In this document: piece by piece, positions 23,932-33,044 of the stretch
Layout: the number at the start of each line of letters is the position of its first letter
Numbering within the stretch: the stretch's first letter is position 1
Source of the DNA: a virus
Length of the DNA stretch: 64,000 bases
Virus record (IMG/VR): IMGVR_UViG_3300030102_005172
Coordinates: 54,053-118,052 of that record
Strand: one strand, 5' to 3'
Translations under genes and position numbers: made by a program
Notes under the pieces: model-generated
Database searches by the model: none
Told to the model about the DNA's origin: nothing
Seen by the model: only the letters and a program-made list of their open reading frames with translations

Positions 23932-26334
23932 TTATTCAGGGAACGCTGCGCCTGTTGGTAGTACATTGAAATCAAGTACTATAAACTCTGCAGTTTTCGC
24001 TGGTTGAATAAAAATCTCTCCTTTTAAGATGTTTCTATCAATAATATCTGGTGTATTATTTGATTCATCCATTATTACTCGGAATGCGAACAAACCTTGT
24101 CTCTGTTGTACTGACTCTAAGTAAGGGTTAACTATACTTAAGAATCTGTTTCTTGTCGCTGCCGTATTATTTTCGAACAATAAGAATCTTGAAGATGATG
24201 CGATGAACTTCTTCAATGCGATTAACAATCTTCTTACATTGATTCTGTCAAGTGCGGATGGTCTAGCTTGGAGTGTTTTTTGTCCAAATACCGTAGCACC
24301 TTGTCCAGGGAATGTAGCGATTGGGTTAATTCTATTTTCGTATAATGTATCTCTTTCATCGTGAGTTAATCTTGATTTAACTTCGATTACATTTGATAAA
24401 CCACCTCTGTTAAGACCTGCTGGTGCGAACCATGGTTCTGCAACTGCGTCATTAAATGCGATAACACCTGGTAATACAACACTTGGTGGTACCCAGACTG
24501 GCTTATTTTTATCTGTATCAAGGATTTTAACCCATGGATGATAAGTTCCAACATAATTTGAATCGAATGAACTTAGTGAGTTAACTACTGTTGCGATTGA
24601 ATCTGAATAAGACCCAGCGTCCATTACATAGAATGCGTCTTGTCTATCTTCTACCATATCTTTTGCAAAAGTAGTTACTGATGAGTGTAGTCTATTGATT
24701 ACACCTGGTGTAACTAACATATTCATATCATACTCATCAGGGTTTGACATTGCGTTAATAGCTTTTCTAAATGCAATCGTACCACCTGCAGTCGCTGATG
24801 ATAAATCTAATCCTTGCATATTACCTGCAACAATGTTTTCTCCTGTAAGTATTGTTCTGTTTGGTGCGAATCCATCAAATCCACCTTGGAATGGTACATT
24901 GAATTTTTTATTGTCTATAATACCATCGTTTAGTGTAATTGCTGCTCCATTTGAAATACAATTACTTAGTAAGAACTTAGAACCAACAGTTTCAGAACTT
25001 GAATCTGGAATTGGATTTAAGTAGTTTAAGTTATCTGTATTTGTAAAGTCATATGAGTATCCTAAGAATGCTCTCTTGTTAAATTCACCTGCAATTGACT
25101 GAGTTAGTTCATATGTTGGACTTGGTATATCGTGTCCACTATGAATTGGTGATTTAACTGCTGCAAATCCGAATGGTACAAGACTTGAATCGATTGCTCC
25201 CGCGTCTACATCAGAATTTACTTCTACTCTAATGTTTACAGATGCGTTTGGATAGTCACCATTTGAAGTAACTTTACCATTGTTATCAACAGTAATATAT
25301 TTGTCACCAATTACTCTCTTAATATAGTTAGGTGAATTAGGGTCTAAGTTAAGTCCACTAAACTCTTCTACTATATTTGGTCTAACATCACTATCTTGTA
25401 CATTTTGACCGAAAACAGAATAAGGAATCTTAGAACTATCTACTCTTCTTACTATTACTGAGAATGTTCCATATTCAGAACCAGGTACTTCATTTGCTGG
25501 TTTGATATCTCTAATACCAATTTTAAATTCGTAGTTTGTTGGATTACCATGTGATAGTGTGTGGAATCTAAATAAGTTTTTAGTAACACCTGATACATCT
25601 TGTGATATGATGAAAGGTGTTGTAGCCTCACAATATGCTTTAGTATAGTCGGTTTTTCTAAGTGTATCTATTTCTACATCACAATTAGGGTCGCTGGCAA
25701 AAGACGATGATTGGAATGTTTTAAAGTTTAGATACAGATAACCGAATTCCGAACCATTTTTAGGAGATGAACCAAATGTTTTTCCAATATACTTGGTAGA
25801 TGTTGGGTTCAATGATGCGGTTGCGATTGCAAGTACTGCTGATTCTGATAAACCTGTTACTGCACCTGAAGCACTTAAATATAGTGCGAAGTTTGAAGCT
25901 GATACTTCTGTTGTTGGTGAAGCGGCTGAACCACTTAAGTTAGTGACTACTGATTTATCAAACGAACCTGTTGAGTTTGCTACATTTCCAAATGGAACTT
26001 TTGTAGTTGGGTGAATCACCGCTGCTACTGAACCACTAATCTTTAAAACTAAAGGTTCAACAGTATAACCACTTTGTCCTAATACTCTAACAATAGTTGC
26101 CGTTCCTGCGTCTTCTAAATACGATTGTGCAGTATATGGTAAATATGAATCTTCTGTCAATCCACCGAATACCTGCGTAAATTCTTGAAAGGACTCGACT
26201 TTGGTTGGTACGAATGCAGGTCCTTTAATACTTTGTCCTATAAGTGCTGCACCTATTTCACCAATACCTTGAGGTAAAAATGATAGGTCTTTTTCTCTTG
26301 TGAATACACCTGGACTAACAATTCTTTCTGCCAT
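23932..26334 (-). CDS. gp18: Contractile tail sheath protein gp18-like
   Basis: An 800-residue sheath. The N-terminus (SPGVFTREKDLSFLPQGIG) and the C-terminal core (INVRRLLIALKKFIASSS, later EFIVLDFNVLPTG) are characteristic of T4 gp18. T4 gp18 has 659 residues, so the surface-exposed middle is longer here, with Ser/Ala/Gly-rich inserts around 100-200. ATAWLGQ-type catalysis is not expected; it is purely structural. AGGAG lies 6 nt before the ATG, and a TATTTATA motif 38 nt upstream. Confidence 0.96.
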   Translation of the reverse strand: MAERIVSPGVFTREKDLSFLPQGIGEIGAALIGQSIKGPAFVPTKVESFQEFTQVFGGLTEDSYLPYTAQSYLEDAGTATIVRVLGQSGYTVEPLVLKISGSVAAVIHPTTKVPFGNVANSTGSFDKSVVTNLSGSAASPTTEVSASNFALYLSASGAVTGLSESAVLAIATASLNPTSTKYIGKTFGSSPKNGSEFGYLYLNFKTFQSSSFASDPNCDVEIDTLRKTDYTKAYCEATTPFIISQDVSGVTKNLFRFHTLSHGNPTNYEFKIGIRDIKPANEVPGSEYGTFSVIVRRVDSSKIPYSVFGQNVQDSDVRPNIVEEFSGLNLDPNSPNYIKRVIGDKYITVDNNGKVTSNGDYPNASVNIRVEVNSDVDAGAIDSSLVPFGFAAVKSPIHSGHDIPSPTYELTQSIAGEFNKRAFLGYSYDFTNTDNLNYLNPIPDSSSETVGSKFLLSNCISNGAAITLNDGIIDNKKFNVPFQGGFDGFAPNRTILTGENIVAGNMQGLDLSSATAGGTIAFRKAINAMSNPDEYDMNMLVTPGVINRLHSSVTTFAKDMVEDRQDAFYVMDAGSYSDSIATVVNSLSSFDSNYVGTYHPWVKILDTDKNKPVWVPPSVVLPGVIAFNDAVAEPWFAPAGLNRGGLSNVIEVKSRLTHDERDTLYENRINPIATFPGQGATVFGQKTLQARPSALDRINVRRLLIALKKFIASSSRFLLFENNTAATRNRFLSIVNPYLESVQQRQGLFAFRVIMDESNNTPDIIDRNILKGEIFIQPAKTAEFIVLDFNVLPTGAAFPE

Positions 26335-26371
26335 TATTTTCTCCTAAATTAAAATCTTTGGTTTACCTTTA

Positions 26372-26379
26372 TATAAATA
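26372..26379 (-). promoter_or_regulatory. Late-type TATTTATA motif (gp18)
   Basis: TATTTATA followed by TAAAGG on the coding strand, 38 nt before the sheath gene. Confidence 0.5.
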
Positions 26380-26404
26380 CTCCAAAAATTTTGAAAACGA
26401 ATAC

Positions 26405-26686
26405 TTATTTGCTAGGTGTGAATGTATTAGTATTAATATCGTAAGTTCCCTCACCATATTTCTCTCTTAACTTCACGCTTAACTCTTTTTCTTCATTAAG
26501 TAATTCATTGTAAGAATCCATTAAAGCGCCTTTTTCTTTTTTCAAATCACTAAACTGATTTTCTAAACTTGTTACGCTAATTTCAATCTCACCTATTCTT
26601 GATGTTATTGATATAACCTTACTTTGAATTTCCGTAATTTTTTTAACTTCTTCTTCCGAAAAACTTTTTGCTATCTTTTCTGTCAT
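26405..26686 (-). CDS. Small coiled-coil protein, 93 residues
   Basis: A 93-residue protein that is nearly all helix with heptad-like spacing (EEVKKITEIQSKVISITSRI, then SLENQFSDLKKEKGAL), ending in a short Thr/Pro tail. Probably an oligomeric coiled coil. It lies between the tail terminator and the sheath and has its own TATTTATA motif but no Shine-Dalgarno. Function unknown; small helical proteins at this spot may be tail assembly factors. Confidence 0.7.
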   Translation of the reverse strand: MTEKIAKSFSEEEVKKITEIQSKVISITSRIGEIEISVTSLENQFSDLKKEKGALMDSYNELLNEEKELSVKLREKYGEGTYDINTNTFTPSK

Positions 26687-26713
26687 AACTTAAAATTTAT
26701 TGTTTACTACTAA

Positions 26714-26721
26714 TATAAATA
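26714..26721 (-). promoter_or_regulatory. Late-type TATTTATA motif (coiled-coil gene)
   Basis: TATTTATA overlapping TATATTAG on the coding strand, 28 nt before the 93-residue gene; no TTTG at the -33 distance, unlike the early promoters. Confidence 0.45.
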
Positions 26722-26729
26722 TGGAAAAA

Positions 26730-27569
26730 TTATTCATTACCACTCTTTTTGGTAATTTTAATACCTGAAAGTGATGGCGCTTCCGTAAATACTGCTTTTC
26801 CTTTTGATATTCTTCGTTTTGTATTATTGTTCAAACCAACAAATTCTGGCACAATATATGCTTTTGCTACCAATGATATTGTTGCTTTAGTAATCCTATC
26901 TTGACCCATCTCTGCGATAGTTTCAAAACTATAAGAATCACCTTTTATTACAAACTTATATCTTTCACCGAAAGACCTTCCTTGAAAGAATACAATTTGT
27001 TCTACTACTTTATTAACCTGTTCCATGTAGTCACACCAAACTATTACTTCATATTGTAAATCAACATAATCTGGTCTTTCGACTGACATAAATTCTCTTT
27101 TAGGACTTTCACCTGTTAGAACTGAAAATTGGTCGTATCTATTTGTTTTAGTATACTTTCTTTCAAATGCTTGATGTGCGTCTTCGTTCTGTGCAACTTT
27201 TAATTTTGATAATTCTGTATTAATTGAAAGATTGTCTCTTTTGAAAACTATAACGGGTGTAAGTATCATTCCGTTATCATCTTTCATAAAACCATCTCGT
27301 TGTGCACTTGCCCATTTTTCAGGTGAAGCATACATTACAGGTACAGGAAAAAATCTTCCATCATCCTCAACAGTTGGTCTTACATCTTTTTCTAAAAATG
27401 TTTTAAATGCAGAATCAACATCGTAAATACCAACACTAACATTTTTTACATTGTCTTTATCTCTTCTAATTTGTTTTGCCTTGTTTAACTTAGGGTCAAC
27501 AGATGTAGAGGATTGTGTTTGTATAATCTGAGGTTTACTTGTATCTGTATTTCTGTATTTTATAGCCAT
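26730..27569 (-). CDS. gp15: Tail sheath stabiliser/terminator gp15-like
   Basis: A 279-residue protein with the gp15 family pattern: KDVRPTVEDDGRFFPVPVMY, ASPEKWASAQRDGFMKD, TPVIVFKRDN and LQYEVIVWCDYMEQVNKV. T4 gp15 has 272 residues. It caps the tail and joins it to the head through gp13/gp14, which are encoded immediately upstream in the same operon with 1-3 nt gaps. AGGA precedes the start. Confidence 0.9.
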   Translation of the reverse strand: MAIKYRNTDTSKPQIIQTQSSTSVDPKLNKAKQIRRDKDNVKNVSVGIYDVDSAFKTFLEKDVRPTVEDDGRFFPVPVMYASPEKWASAQRDGFMKDDNGMILTPVIVFKRDNLSINTELSKLKVAQNEDAHQAFERKYTKTNRYDQFSVLTGESPKREFMSVERPDYVDLQYEVIVWCDYMEQVNKVVEQIVFFQGRSFGERYKFVIKGDSYSFETIAEMGQDRITKATISLVAKAYIVPEFVGLNNNTKRRISKGKAVFTEAPSLSGIKITKKSGNE

Positions 27570-27570
27570 C

Positions 27571-28098
27571 TTATAGTCCTATTGGTACTTCATTATCATT
27601 TTGATTTGAATTACCAAATCTTGTTTCTACTAATTTAATACTTGATTGTCGTGTTACATGGGTATCACATATAATAGATACATTTAAACCTTGAGTTTCA
27701 CCACCATCCCAATACTTAGGATTTTTACCTGCGAAATATTGATATGAATATGCCGCATCAATCAAATGATATTCATTATTCCATTGTATAATGTCACCAA
27801 CTTCAGGTACTAAATCAATACTTACTAATGAATCTCTTAAAAACTTAAATTGAACTTCACGCTGATATGATTGACCAAATTCATCAGATATTTGTGAAGC
27901 TTGGTTTCTTTCTACTAAACATGGTACTTTAATTGGATTGTGAAATACTTTATCTTTACCTTCACCATATAGGTTTGATTTTGTTTCCGTAATCGCTACC
28001 ATATAGTAATAGATTTGTGTATCAATAATATCATTGATAAGTTCTTTGTTCAACTTATTGAACAAATCCATGTCTCTTTGCCCACCGAACAACGCCAT
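27571..28098 (-). CDS. gp14: Neck protein gp14-like
   Basis: A 175-residue protein with segments typical of gp14 head-completion proteins: IDTQIYYYMVAITETK, CLVERNQASQISDEFGQSYQ, FKFLRDSL and VPEVGDIIQWNNEYHLID. T4 gp14 is longer (256 residues). It sits between gp13 and gp15 as in T4, with tight spacing. TATAGGATAATAA supplies a Shine-Dalgarno. Confidence 0.85.
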   Translation of the reverse strand: MALFGGQRDMDLFNKLNKELINDIIDTQIYYYMVAITETKSNLYGEGKDKVFHNPIKVPCLVERNQASQISDEFGQSYQREVQFKFLRDSLVSIDLVPEVGDIIQWNNEYHLIDAAYSYQYFAGKNPKYWDGGETQGLNVSIICDTHVTRQSSIKLVETRFGNSNQNDNEVPIGL

Positions 28099-28101
28099 TT
28101 A

Positions 28102-29265
28102 TTATCCTATAAAAATTGGTCTTGGAACTCTGTTTAAAGTTTCCTCTAAAAATTCAGATTCTTCTTTTCGCGCTTCCATTAATGCTCTACGAGAAGTTGA
28201 TTCTAACATTTCTTTCAATTCCGTTAATAAAGTTTCTTTTTCTGCAGATGCCTCATTTCTTAAATCAGCACCATCAAGTGTTACATCCGCACCTGGTATA
28301 GGGATAGAACTAAACTTAGCTCTAATTGCACCTAACATTTCTTTTGCTAATGCCAATGCATATCTTGCAATCCATTGTTTTCCTGCACTATTAATATTTG
28401 TATATGTTAGTCTACCAAATGGTGCATTTGATAAATCACTCACAACATTTGAATTTGCTATTGGTGATTTACTTTCACTTTCTAATGTATAATCAAAATA
28501 TACTTTTGCACCTGCGTCTTTAGATTGTGGGAATGGATATAATCTAATTCGTTTACCATCAACATGGAATCCATATGCAGACTTACGAATAAGGTCATTG
28601 AATTCAATAGCTTGTAATCTTAAAAGGTCATCAAACATAGGTTGCATCATAAATGAGACACCAGGGGAATAATTACCCCATCCAAAAGTTTCTAACATTT
28701 GTTGAGAACCTAAACCTGTACCGATAAATGGGTCAAAGTATCTTATGATTGCTGGTGGTTGTGTATGGAATACTCTTCTAAGTACAATTCCATCACTTAC
28801 TGAACCACTTTCTAAACTTACAACACTTGCGTCACTCAAATCATAAATTTGTTGATTTGCTACCATTGTAAAAGAACCTGTATATACTGTTACTCGTCCA
28901 CCACTTAATCCTTCAGTACCATAATCTTTTGCTATACTAACCATACCACTTAGGTTCGGTGCGATTTCAGTATCTTTTAAATCACCACCCAATGCAGAAC
29001 CTTGTATGGATAACATATTTTCTTTTGCTCTATATTGATTAACTTGTGAAGAATATTCATTAGCTGCCTCTTCAAGACAAGTAAAAAAGTTTATATCTTG
29101 TAATTCGACATCTACGATTGGATATCCTAATCTCTTCGCACACCATTCTGCAACTTTCGGAGCGTCACTTTGAAATTGTGTATCACCATCAAAGTATCCG
29201 AAAGGAGTTGATGAACCACTTGTAAATGAACCTGAGCCAGGCCAAATTGGAATATTTACTGCCAT
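28102..29265 (-). CDS. gp13: Neck protein gp13-like
   Basis: A 387-residue protein. The start contains FGYFDGDTQFQSDAPKVAEW and CAKRLGYPIVDVEL, closely following the conserved N-terminus of T4-type gp13 neck proteins; the middle SFMMQPMFDDLLRLQAIEF and YPFPQSKDAGAKVYFDYTL also fit. It is longer than T4 gp13 (309 residues) due to inserts. It binds the portal vertex after packaging. AGAGGAG precedes the ATG, with a TATTTATA motif 19 nt upstream, so the neck genes form a new unit after the collagen-modification genes. Confidence 0.88.
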   Translation of the reverse strand: MAVNIPIWPGSGSFTSGSSTPFGYFDGDTQFQSDAPKVAEWCAKRLGYPIVDVELQDINFFTCLEEAANEYSSQVNQYRAKENMLSIQGSALGGDLKDTEIAPNLSGMVSIAKDYGTEGLSGGRVTVYTGSFTMVANQQIYDLSDASVVSLESGSVSDGIVLRRVFHTQPPAIIRYFDPFIGTGLGSQQMLETFGWGNYSPGVSFMMQPMFDDLLRLQAIEFNDLIRKSAYGFHVDGKRIRLYPFPQSKDAGAKVYFDYTLESESKSPIANSNVVSDLSNAPFGRLTYTNINSAGKQWIARYALALAKEMLGAIRAKFSSIPIPGADVTLDGADLRNEASAEKETLLTELKEMLESTSRRALMEARKEESEFLEETLNRVPRPIFIG

Positions 29266-29283
29266 TTAATTCTCCTCTATGTA

Positions 29284-29291
29284 TATAAATA
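29284..29291 (-). promoter_or_regulatory. Late-type TATTTATA motif (neck operon)
   Basis: TATTTATA on the coding strand 19 nt before gp13, in the 35-nt gap after the PLOD-like gene. Confidence 0.5.
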
Positions 29292-29300
29292 TGGAAATAA

Positions 29301-31109
29301 TTAGCTTTCCCTATTTTCCATAAACGAAACTACAATATAACGAGTACCTTTTGTTGTAGCCCTTGCGCCGTGCTTATGTGTTATATTGCCAGGGTGTAAT
29401 GTTGCGTAACCAATTGGACCTTTTACTAACTTCTTTTGTCTTCTAAACCAAGTACCACCACCCTCGTACTCGTCTAAGTCTGATAATTGTATCAAACAAG
29501 TAATATCTGCTCTATCATGATGTATAGAAAGATGTCCTTGTGCATTTGGTTTATATTTAGCTAAAAAGTTTTCAGATTTCATATCATCCCAACCTTTACC
29601 TTCTAACGCCCATAAATATATGCTAAGTTGCATAACATACTCTTTCATGACATCATTATATATTTCATCCATACCGATTGCGGTTAGTAACATATCTGTT
29701 GTTGGGTAGTTTTCATGTCTATCAACAGTCCATGAGTCTGAATATTCTGCCTCTTCTCTAATTTTTTTACAAAACTCTTCTGTAAATAGTGGGAATGTAA
29801 AACAACTATCAAAAGGTTCATCTACAATCAAATCCCATTCTTTTGTTCTAGCCGAGTATGTAATAAACTTCTTTGTCCATTCTTCTTTATTATCCCAATA
29901 TGAATATAAATCATTATGTAATCTTTGTGAGTCTTGAGGTGGTCTAAATCCCCTAGCCTCATCTGGTAATGTGTCTTGTATCATGTTTAACCAAGTTTTA
30001 TATCTATTATCCCAATTTTGTTGTCTTGCAAATGTTTCTGCTTTGTTTAAATTTTCTTCTAATTTATCACCTTGTTCATTTGAAAAAGCATATGCCGCAA
30101 CAAAAGTATATCTCATTAATCCTGCGTTTTTATTTTCAATGTCTTCATCACTATCTTCTAAAAAAGGTGACTTTTGTTCTTGATTTTTTCCATGTGTAAA
30201 TGAACTAATTAATGTACTTTTATTATTTAGTAATGTTTTTAAATTACCTGTATCTGTTGATAGTACTTTCACTCTACCCATCATCATTTCAAGAGCGGTT
30301 ATACAATATGTTTCAGGATATTGTGATGGATAAATCCACCACTCAGAAGATTTAATTTGTCTAATCAAATCGGATGGATTTAAAGAACCTAAATAATGTA
30401 CATCAAAATTTTTATCATAATTTGGAAAATCTCTTTTGATTCTATTCCATTCGTCCCAATTGTCAGTATAAGGTGGGTTTGCAATCCATAATGTTAATTT
30501 AGGATTTATCTTTTTTAAATCATCCCATATTTGAAGTAAGTTCCATAACCCTCTATCTGGTCCTGATGTATAAATTACTTTATCTTTAAATTTTTCTTGT
30601 GAAATATCATCAAAATCTTGTGGATTTATTGCATTACTTATGACTTTTACTTTATCTGGATTTATATTATATTTTTTAACTAATTTACCTTTTTGCCATT
30701 CTGATACTGCAATTATATTTGTTAATTTAGAATGATTTAGATAGTCTAATCCATTATTTGGTAAAACCTCACCATTGTAAAATGGATAAAATTCTAAATT
30801 ATGTATCCAAAAGTACGATTTGTCAAATGTAATATTTTTTTCTTCAAGGTGTTTAAAATAGTGTATATAATTTGATGCAATTACTACATCAAAGTGTTGA
30901 TTATTTGGAAGATTTCTATAATCAAGATATTTTACATTATTATATGTTTCTTGTTTAACTTGTCCTGTAACATAAACATCATGACCATCACGACCAAACT
31001 TATCTGCTAAATTAATAACACAATACTCAGAACCACCTGTACCATTTTCTTTCCAATCAGTATAACTAAGTGGTTTGTTTTGATATCCTACTGTAAATAA
31101 AACTTTCAT
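29301..31109 (-). CDS. Glycosyltransferase (GT4) fused to PLOD-like lysyl hydroxylase
   Basis: A 602-residue fusion. Residues 1-380 are a GT-B glycosyltransferase of GT4 type: GTGGSEYCVINLADKF near the N-terminus, IAVSEWQKGKLVKKY, VISNAINPQDF, IYTSGPDRGLWNLL, and YPSQYPETYCITALEMM, the nucleotide-sugar site. Residues about 430-602 are a 2OG-Fe(II) dioxygenase with ligands His530 and Asp532 (HHD), distal His578 (LHPGNITHKH) and 2OG-binding Arg590 (GTRYIVVSF). The order HHD, DEYEGGGTWF, HPG..TH.H, GTRYI.VSF closely follows the catalytic domain of animal procollagen-lysine dioxygenases. The gene lies in an operon downstream of two collagen-like fibres. Likely role: hydroxylate fibre lysines and glycosylate the product. 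Confidence 0.9.
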   Translation of the reverse strand: MKVLFTVGYQNKPLSYTDWKENGTGGSEYCVINLADKFGRDGHDVYVTGQVKQETYNNVKYLDYRNLPNNQHFDVVIASNYIHYFKHLEEKNITFDKSYFWIHNLEFYPFYNGEVLPNNGLDYLNHSKLTNIIAVSEWQKGKLVKKYNINPDKVKVISNAINPQDFDDISQEKFKDKVIYTSGPDRGLWNLLQIWDDLKKINPKLTLWIANPPYTDNWDEWNRIKRDFPNYDKNFDVHYLGSLNPSDLIRQIKSSEWWIYPSQYPETYCITALEMMMGRVKVLSTDTGNLKTLLNNKSTLISSFTHGKNQEQKSPFLEDSDEDIENKNAGLMRYTFVAAYAFSNEQGDKLEENLNKAETFARQQNWDNRYKTWLNMIQDTLPDEARGFRPPQDSQRLHNDLYSYWDNKEEWTKKFITYSARTKEWDLIVDEPFDSCFTFPLFTEEFCKKIREEAEYSDSWTVDRHENYPTTDMLLTAIGMDEIYNDVMKEYVMQLSIYLWALEGKGWDDMKSENFLAKYKPNAQGHLSIHHDRADITCLIQLSDLDEYEGGGTWFRRQKKLVKGPIGYATLHPGNITHKHGARATTKGTRYIVVSFMENRES

Positions 31110-31110
31110 A

Positions 31111-32397
31111 TTATTCTACTATATAATTAACAGATTCTTCATTTTCATAATATCGATTGTCATCCCTATAACCAATTTCTTTTATAGAATGTCCTGCCTC
31201 ATCATCCCACATCCAATCTTCTTTTCCAAGTTCTTCAAATCTTTCTTTGATTTGAAAATCATAATAATCTCTAATCAACCTTGCTCTTCGATTAATATCT
31301 ATTCTATTGTTATCAACAGTAGAATCACCATTATTATATTGTACATATAGCATTTTTTTCAGATGTATAAATTTAGTTTCTAAAAATGTTTTAATAATTA
31401 ATTCAAAATCATCTGCTACTGATATGTTTCTACTATGTCCTCTTATTTTATGATAAGTATCTCTATGCCAAACTCTACAATGATTAGGCATTCCTATATT
31501 ATATCTAATAGTTTTTGGATTTATTTCTGGATAATGATGAACTAACCAATCTCTATTATCAATGTTTTTCCAAGTGTGACCTGCGTATCCCCACACAAAT
31601 CCATTATCAGGATGATGATACCAATCATCACCGATGTGACCATAAATTCTTGGTGAATCATCTTTTTCTATTTCTGTTACATCCGTATAAATAAATCCAG
31701 CGTCTTTATGTTTTCTACTTGCATTTAGTACATCCTCTAAACAAGTTGATATTAACCAATCATCATGGTCTAACTCAAATAACCACTCACCATCACATAA
31801 CATAGCCGCTCTGTGTTTTGCTTCACCCACATTTCCACCTGATATTGGGAGTATTCTATGTGGTTTTACTCTATAATCTAACTTTGCTATATGATTTAAC
31901 ATTTCCCAAGTTAAATTATGGTCTTCAGGTGAATCATCTACAACTACCCATTCCCAATTTTGATATGTTTGTTCAACTAAAGATTTGTATGTTCTAAAAA
32001 TTCTTTTTTCTGTTTTATATGTTGGTGTAAATACTGATAATAATGGAGTTTCTTCATTACTATAAATTTCATTTGTTGAACAAGCCCAAAATGTTGAATT
32101 ACAAACTATATCATTTGCAATAATGTTGTCACTTAGTATTTCTTCACTACCAATTATTTTTGATTCAACTATTAGATTATCTATTTCTTCTAATTCAATA
32201 GGTAACTTACCAAAATGAAAAATAACATCTGGTTTATGTTTAGATAAATGTAGTTTAAAGTTTTTACTTGAAGGATATGAGTGTACTACTACTTTTTCAT
32301 ACAAACCTTCTTGAAAATAGACATCTGATGTAAGTTCATATCTTCCAAATCTATTCCAACCATAAACTAAAGCCGTTGGTAAAGTTGTTTTTTGCAT
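31111..32397 (-). CDS. Glycosyltransferase family 2 with extra N-terminal domain
   Basis: A 428-residue enzyme. Residues 1-110 form an extra alpha/beta domain (ALVYGWNRFGRYELTSD, KPDVIFHFG). From 118 the GT-A core reads LLSVFTPTYKTEKRIFRTYK, VVVDDSPED (Asp154/155), GGNVGEAKHRAAM and the DxD-type motif ELDHDDWLI (210-213). The C-terminal part (SVADDFELIIKTF) carries the usual acidic catalytic region. It lies between two 2OG oxygenases, with 1-3 nt gaps, so co-expression is expected. It could add a sugar to hydroxylysine or extend the glycan begun by the GT4. Acceptor unproven. Confidence 0.87.
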   Translation of the reverse strand: MQKTTLPTALVYGWNRFGRYELTSDVYFQEGLYEKVVVHSYPSSKNFKLHLSKHKPDVIFHFGKLPIELEEIDNLIVESKIIGSEEILSDNIIANDIVCNSTFWACSTNEIYSNEETPLLSVFTPTYKTEKRIFRTYKSLVEQTYQNWEWVVVDDSPEDHNLTWEMLNHIAKLDYRVKPHRILPISGGNVGEAKHRAAMLCDGEWLFELDHDDWLISTCLEDVLNASRKHKDAGFIYTDVTEIEKDDSPRIYGHIGDDWYHHPDNGFVWGYAGHTWKNIDNRDWLVHHYPEINPKTIRYNIGMPNHCRVWHRDTYHKIRGHSRNISVADDFELIIKTFLETKFIHLKKMLYVQYNNGDSTVDNNRIDINRRARLIRDYYDFQIKERFEELGKEDWMWDDEAGHSIKEIGYRDDNRYYENEESVNYIVE

Positions 32398-32400
32398 ATC

Positions 32401-33003
32401 CTATCTGTATGGTTCACCACCTACCCATAATACAAAAGATTTTCTTACACCTTTTGTTACAGGAGTTATTCTATGTAAATAAAATGATGGAAATATTACT
32501 GCAGCACCTTGTACTCTTGGTGCAACAAGTTTTTTACCAATATTAAACTCTAAATCACCACCTTCGTATTCATCTGAATCTGAAAGTTGTACAGTTACTG
32601 ATATTTTTCTTTGATTTTGTATTTCAATTCCACAATCCATGTGCCATTCATATCCACCTTCTTGTGTTCCATAGTATTCTGTATATTGAATTTGTTCATT
32701 CATGGTAGATAAATCAAACTTCCACATTTTATTATTTGATTCTGCAATCATATCGTGAAGTTTTTTGTATACCCATCCCCATTCTTGATTTTGAGGACAC
32801 CACTTTATTCTTGATTTTCTATAATCTGATTTTTTTGATTGTTGACCTTCGCCTGTTACTGCGTCTTGAAACTCAATTTGTTTGGTCATACCTTCTATGG
32901 TTTGTAACTCTTGTAGAGTAAATCCATCTTTAAACCAATAATAATCGTTGAAATTAACATCCCATCTATAAGGGTTTCTATCGAATCCAAAATTTGTTCT
33001 CAT
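32401..33003 (-). CDS. 2OG-Fe(II) oxygenase, prolyl-4-hydroxylase/PKHD type
   Basis: A 200-residue double-stranded beta-helix dioxygenase. Iron ligands are His121 and Asp123 (YEWHMDCGIE) and His177 (FYLHRITPV); Arg187 (KGVRKSF) binds 2-oxoglutarate. The order DSDEYEGGDLEF, GAAVIFPSFYLHRITPVTKG is typical of PKHD-type hydroxylases (PiuC-like) and prolyl hydroxylases. It follows the collagen-like genes by 41 nt, with a TATTTATA motif in between, and precedes the GT2 by 3 nt. Candidate substrate: the collagen-like fibres, though 2OG oxygenases of this type are common in marine phages and other targets are possible. Confidence 0.9.
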   Translation of the reverse strand: MRTNFGFDRNPYRWDVNFNDYYWFKDGFTLQELQTIEGMTKQIEFQDAVTGEGQQSKKSDYRKSRIKWCPQNQEWGWVYKKLHDMIAESNNKMWKFDLSTMNEQIQYTEYYGTQEGGYEWHMDCGIEIQNQRKISVTVQLSDSDEYEGGDLEFNIGKKLVAPRVQGAAVIFPSFYLHRITPVTKGVRKSFVLWVGGEPYR

Positions 33004-33025
33004 AACTTTTTATTTGATGTTTGTA

Positions 33026-33033
33026 TATAAATA
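33026..33033 (-). promoter_or_regulatory. Late-type TATTTATA motif (collagen-modification genes)
   Basis: TATTTATA on the coding strand 23 nt before the 2OG oxygenase gene, separating the modification genes from the fibre genes. Confidence 0.5.
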
Positions 33034-33044
33034 TTAAAATAATT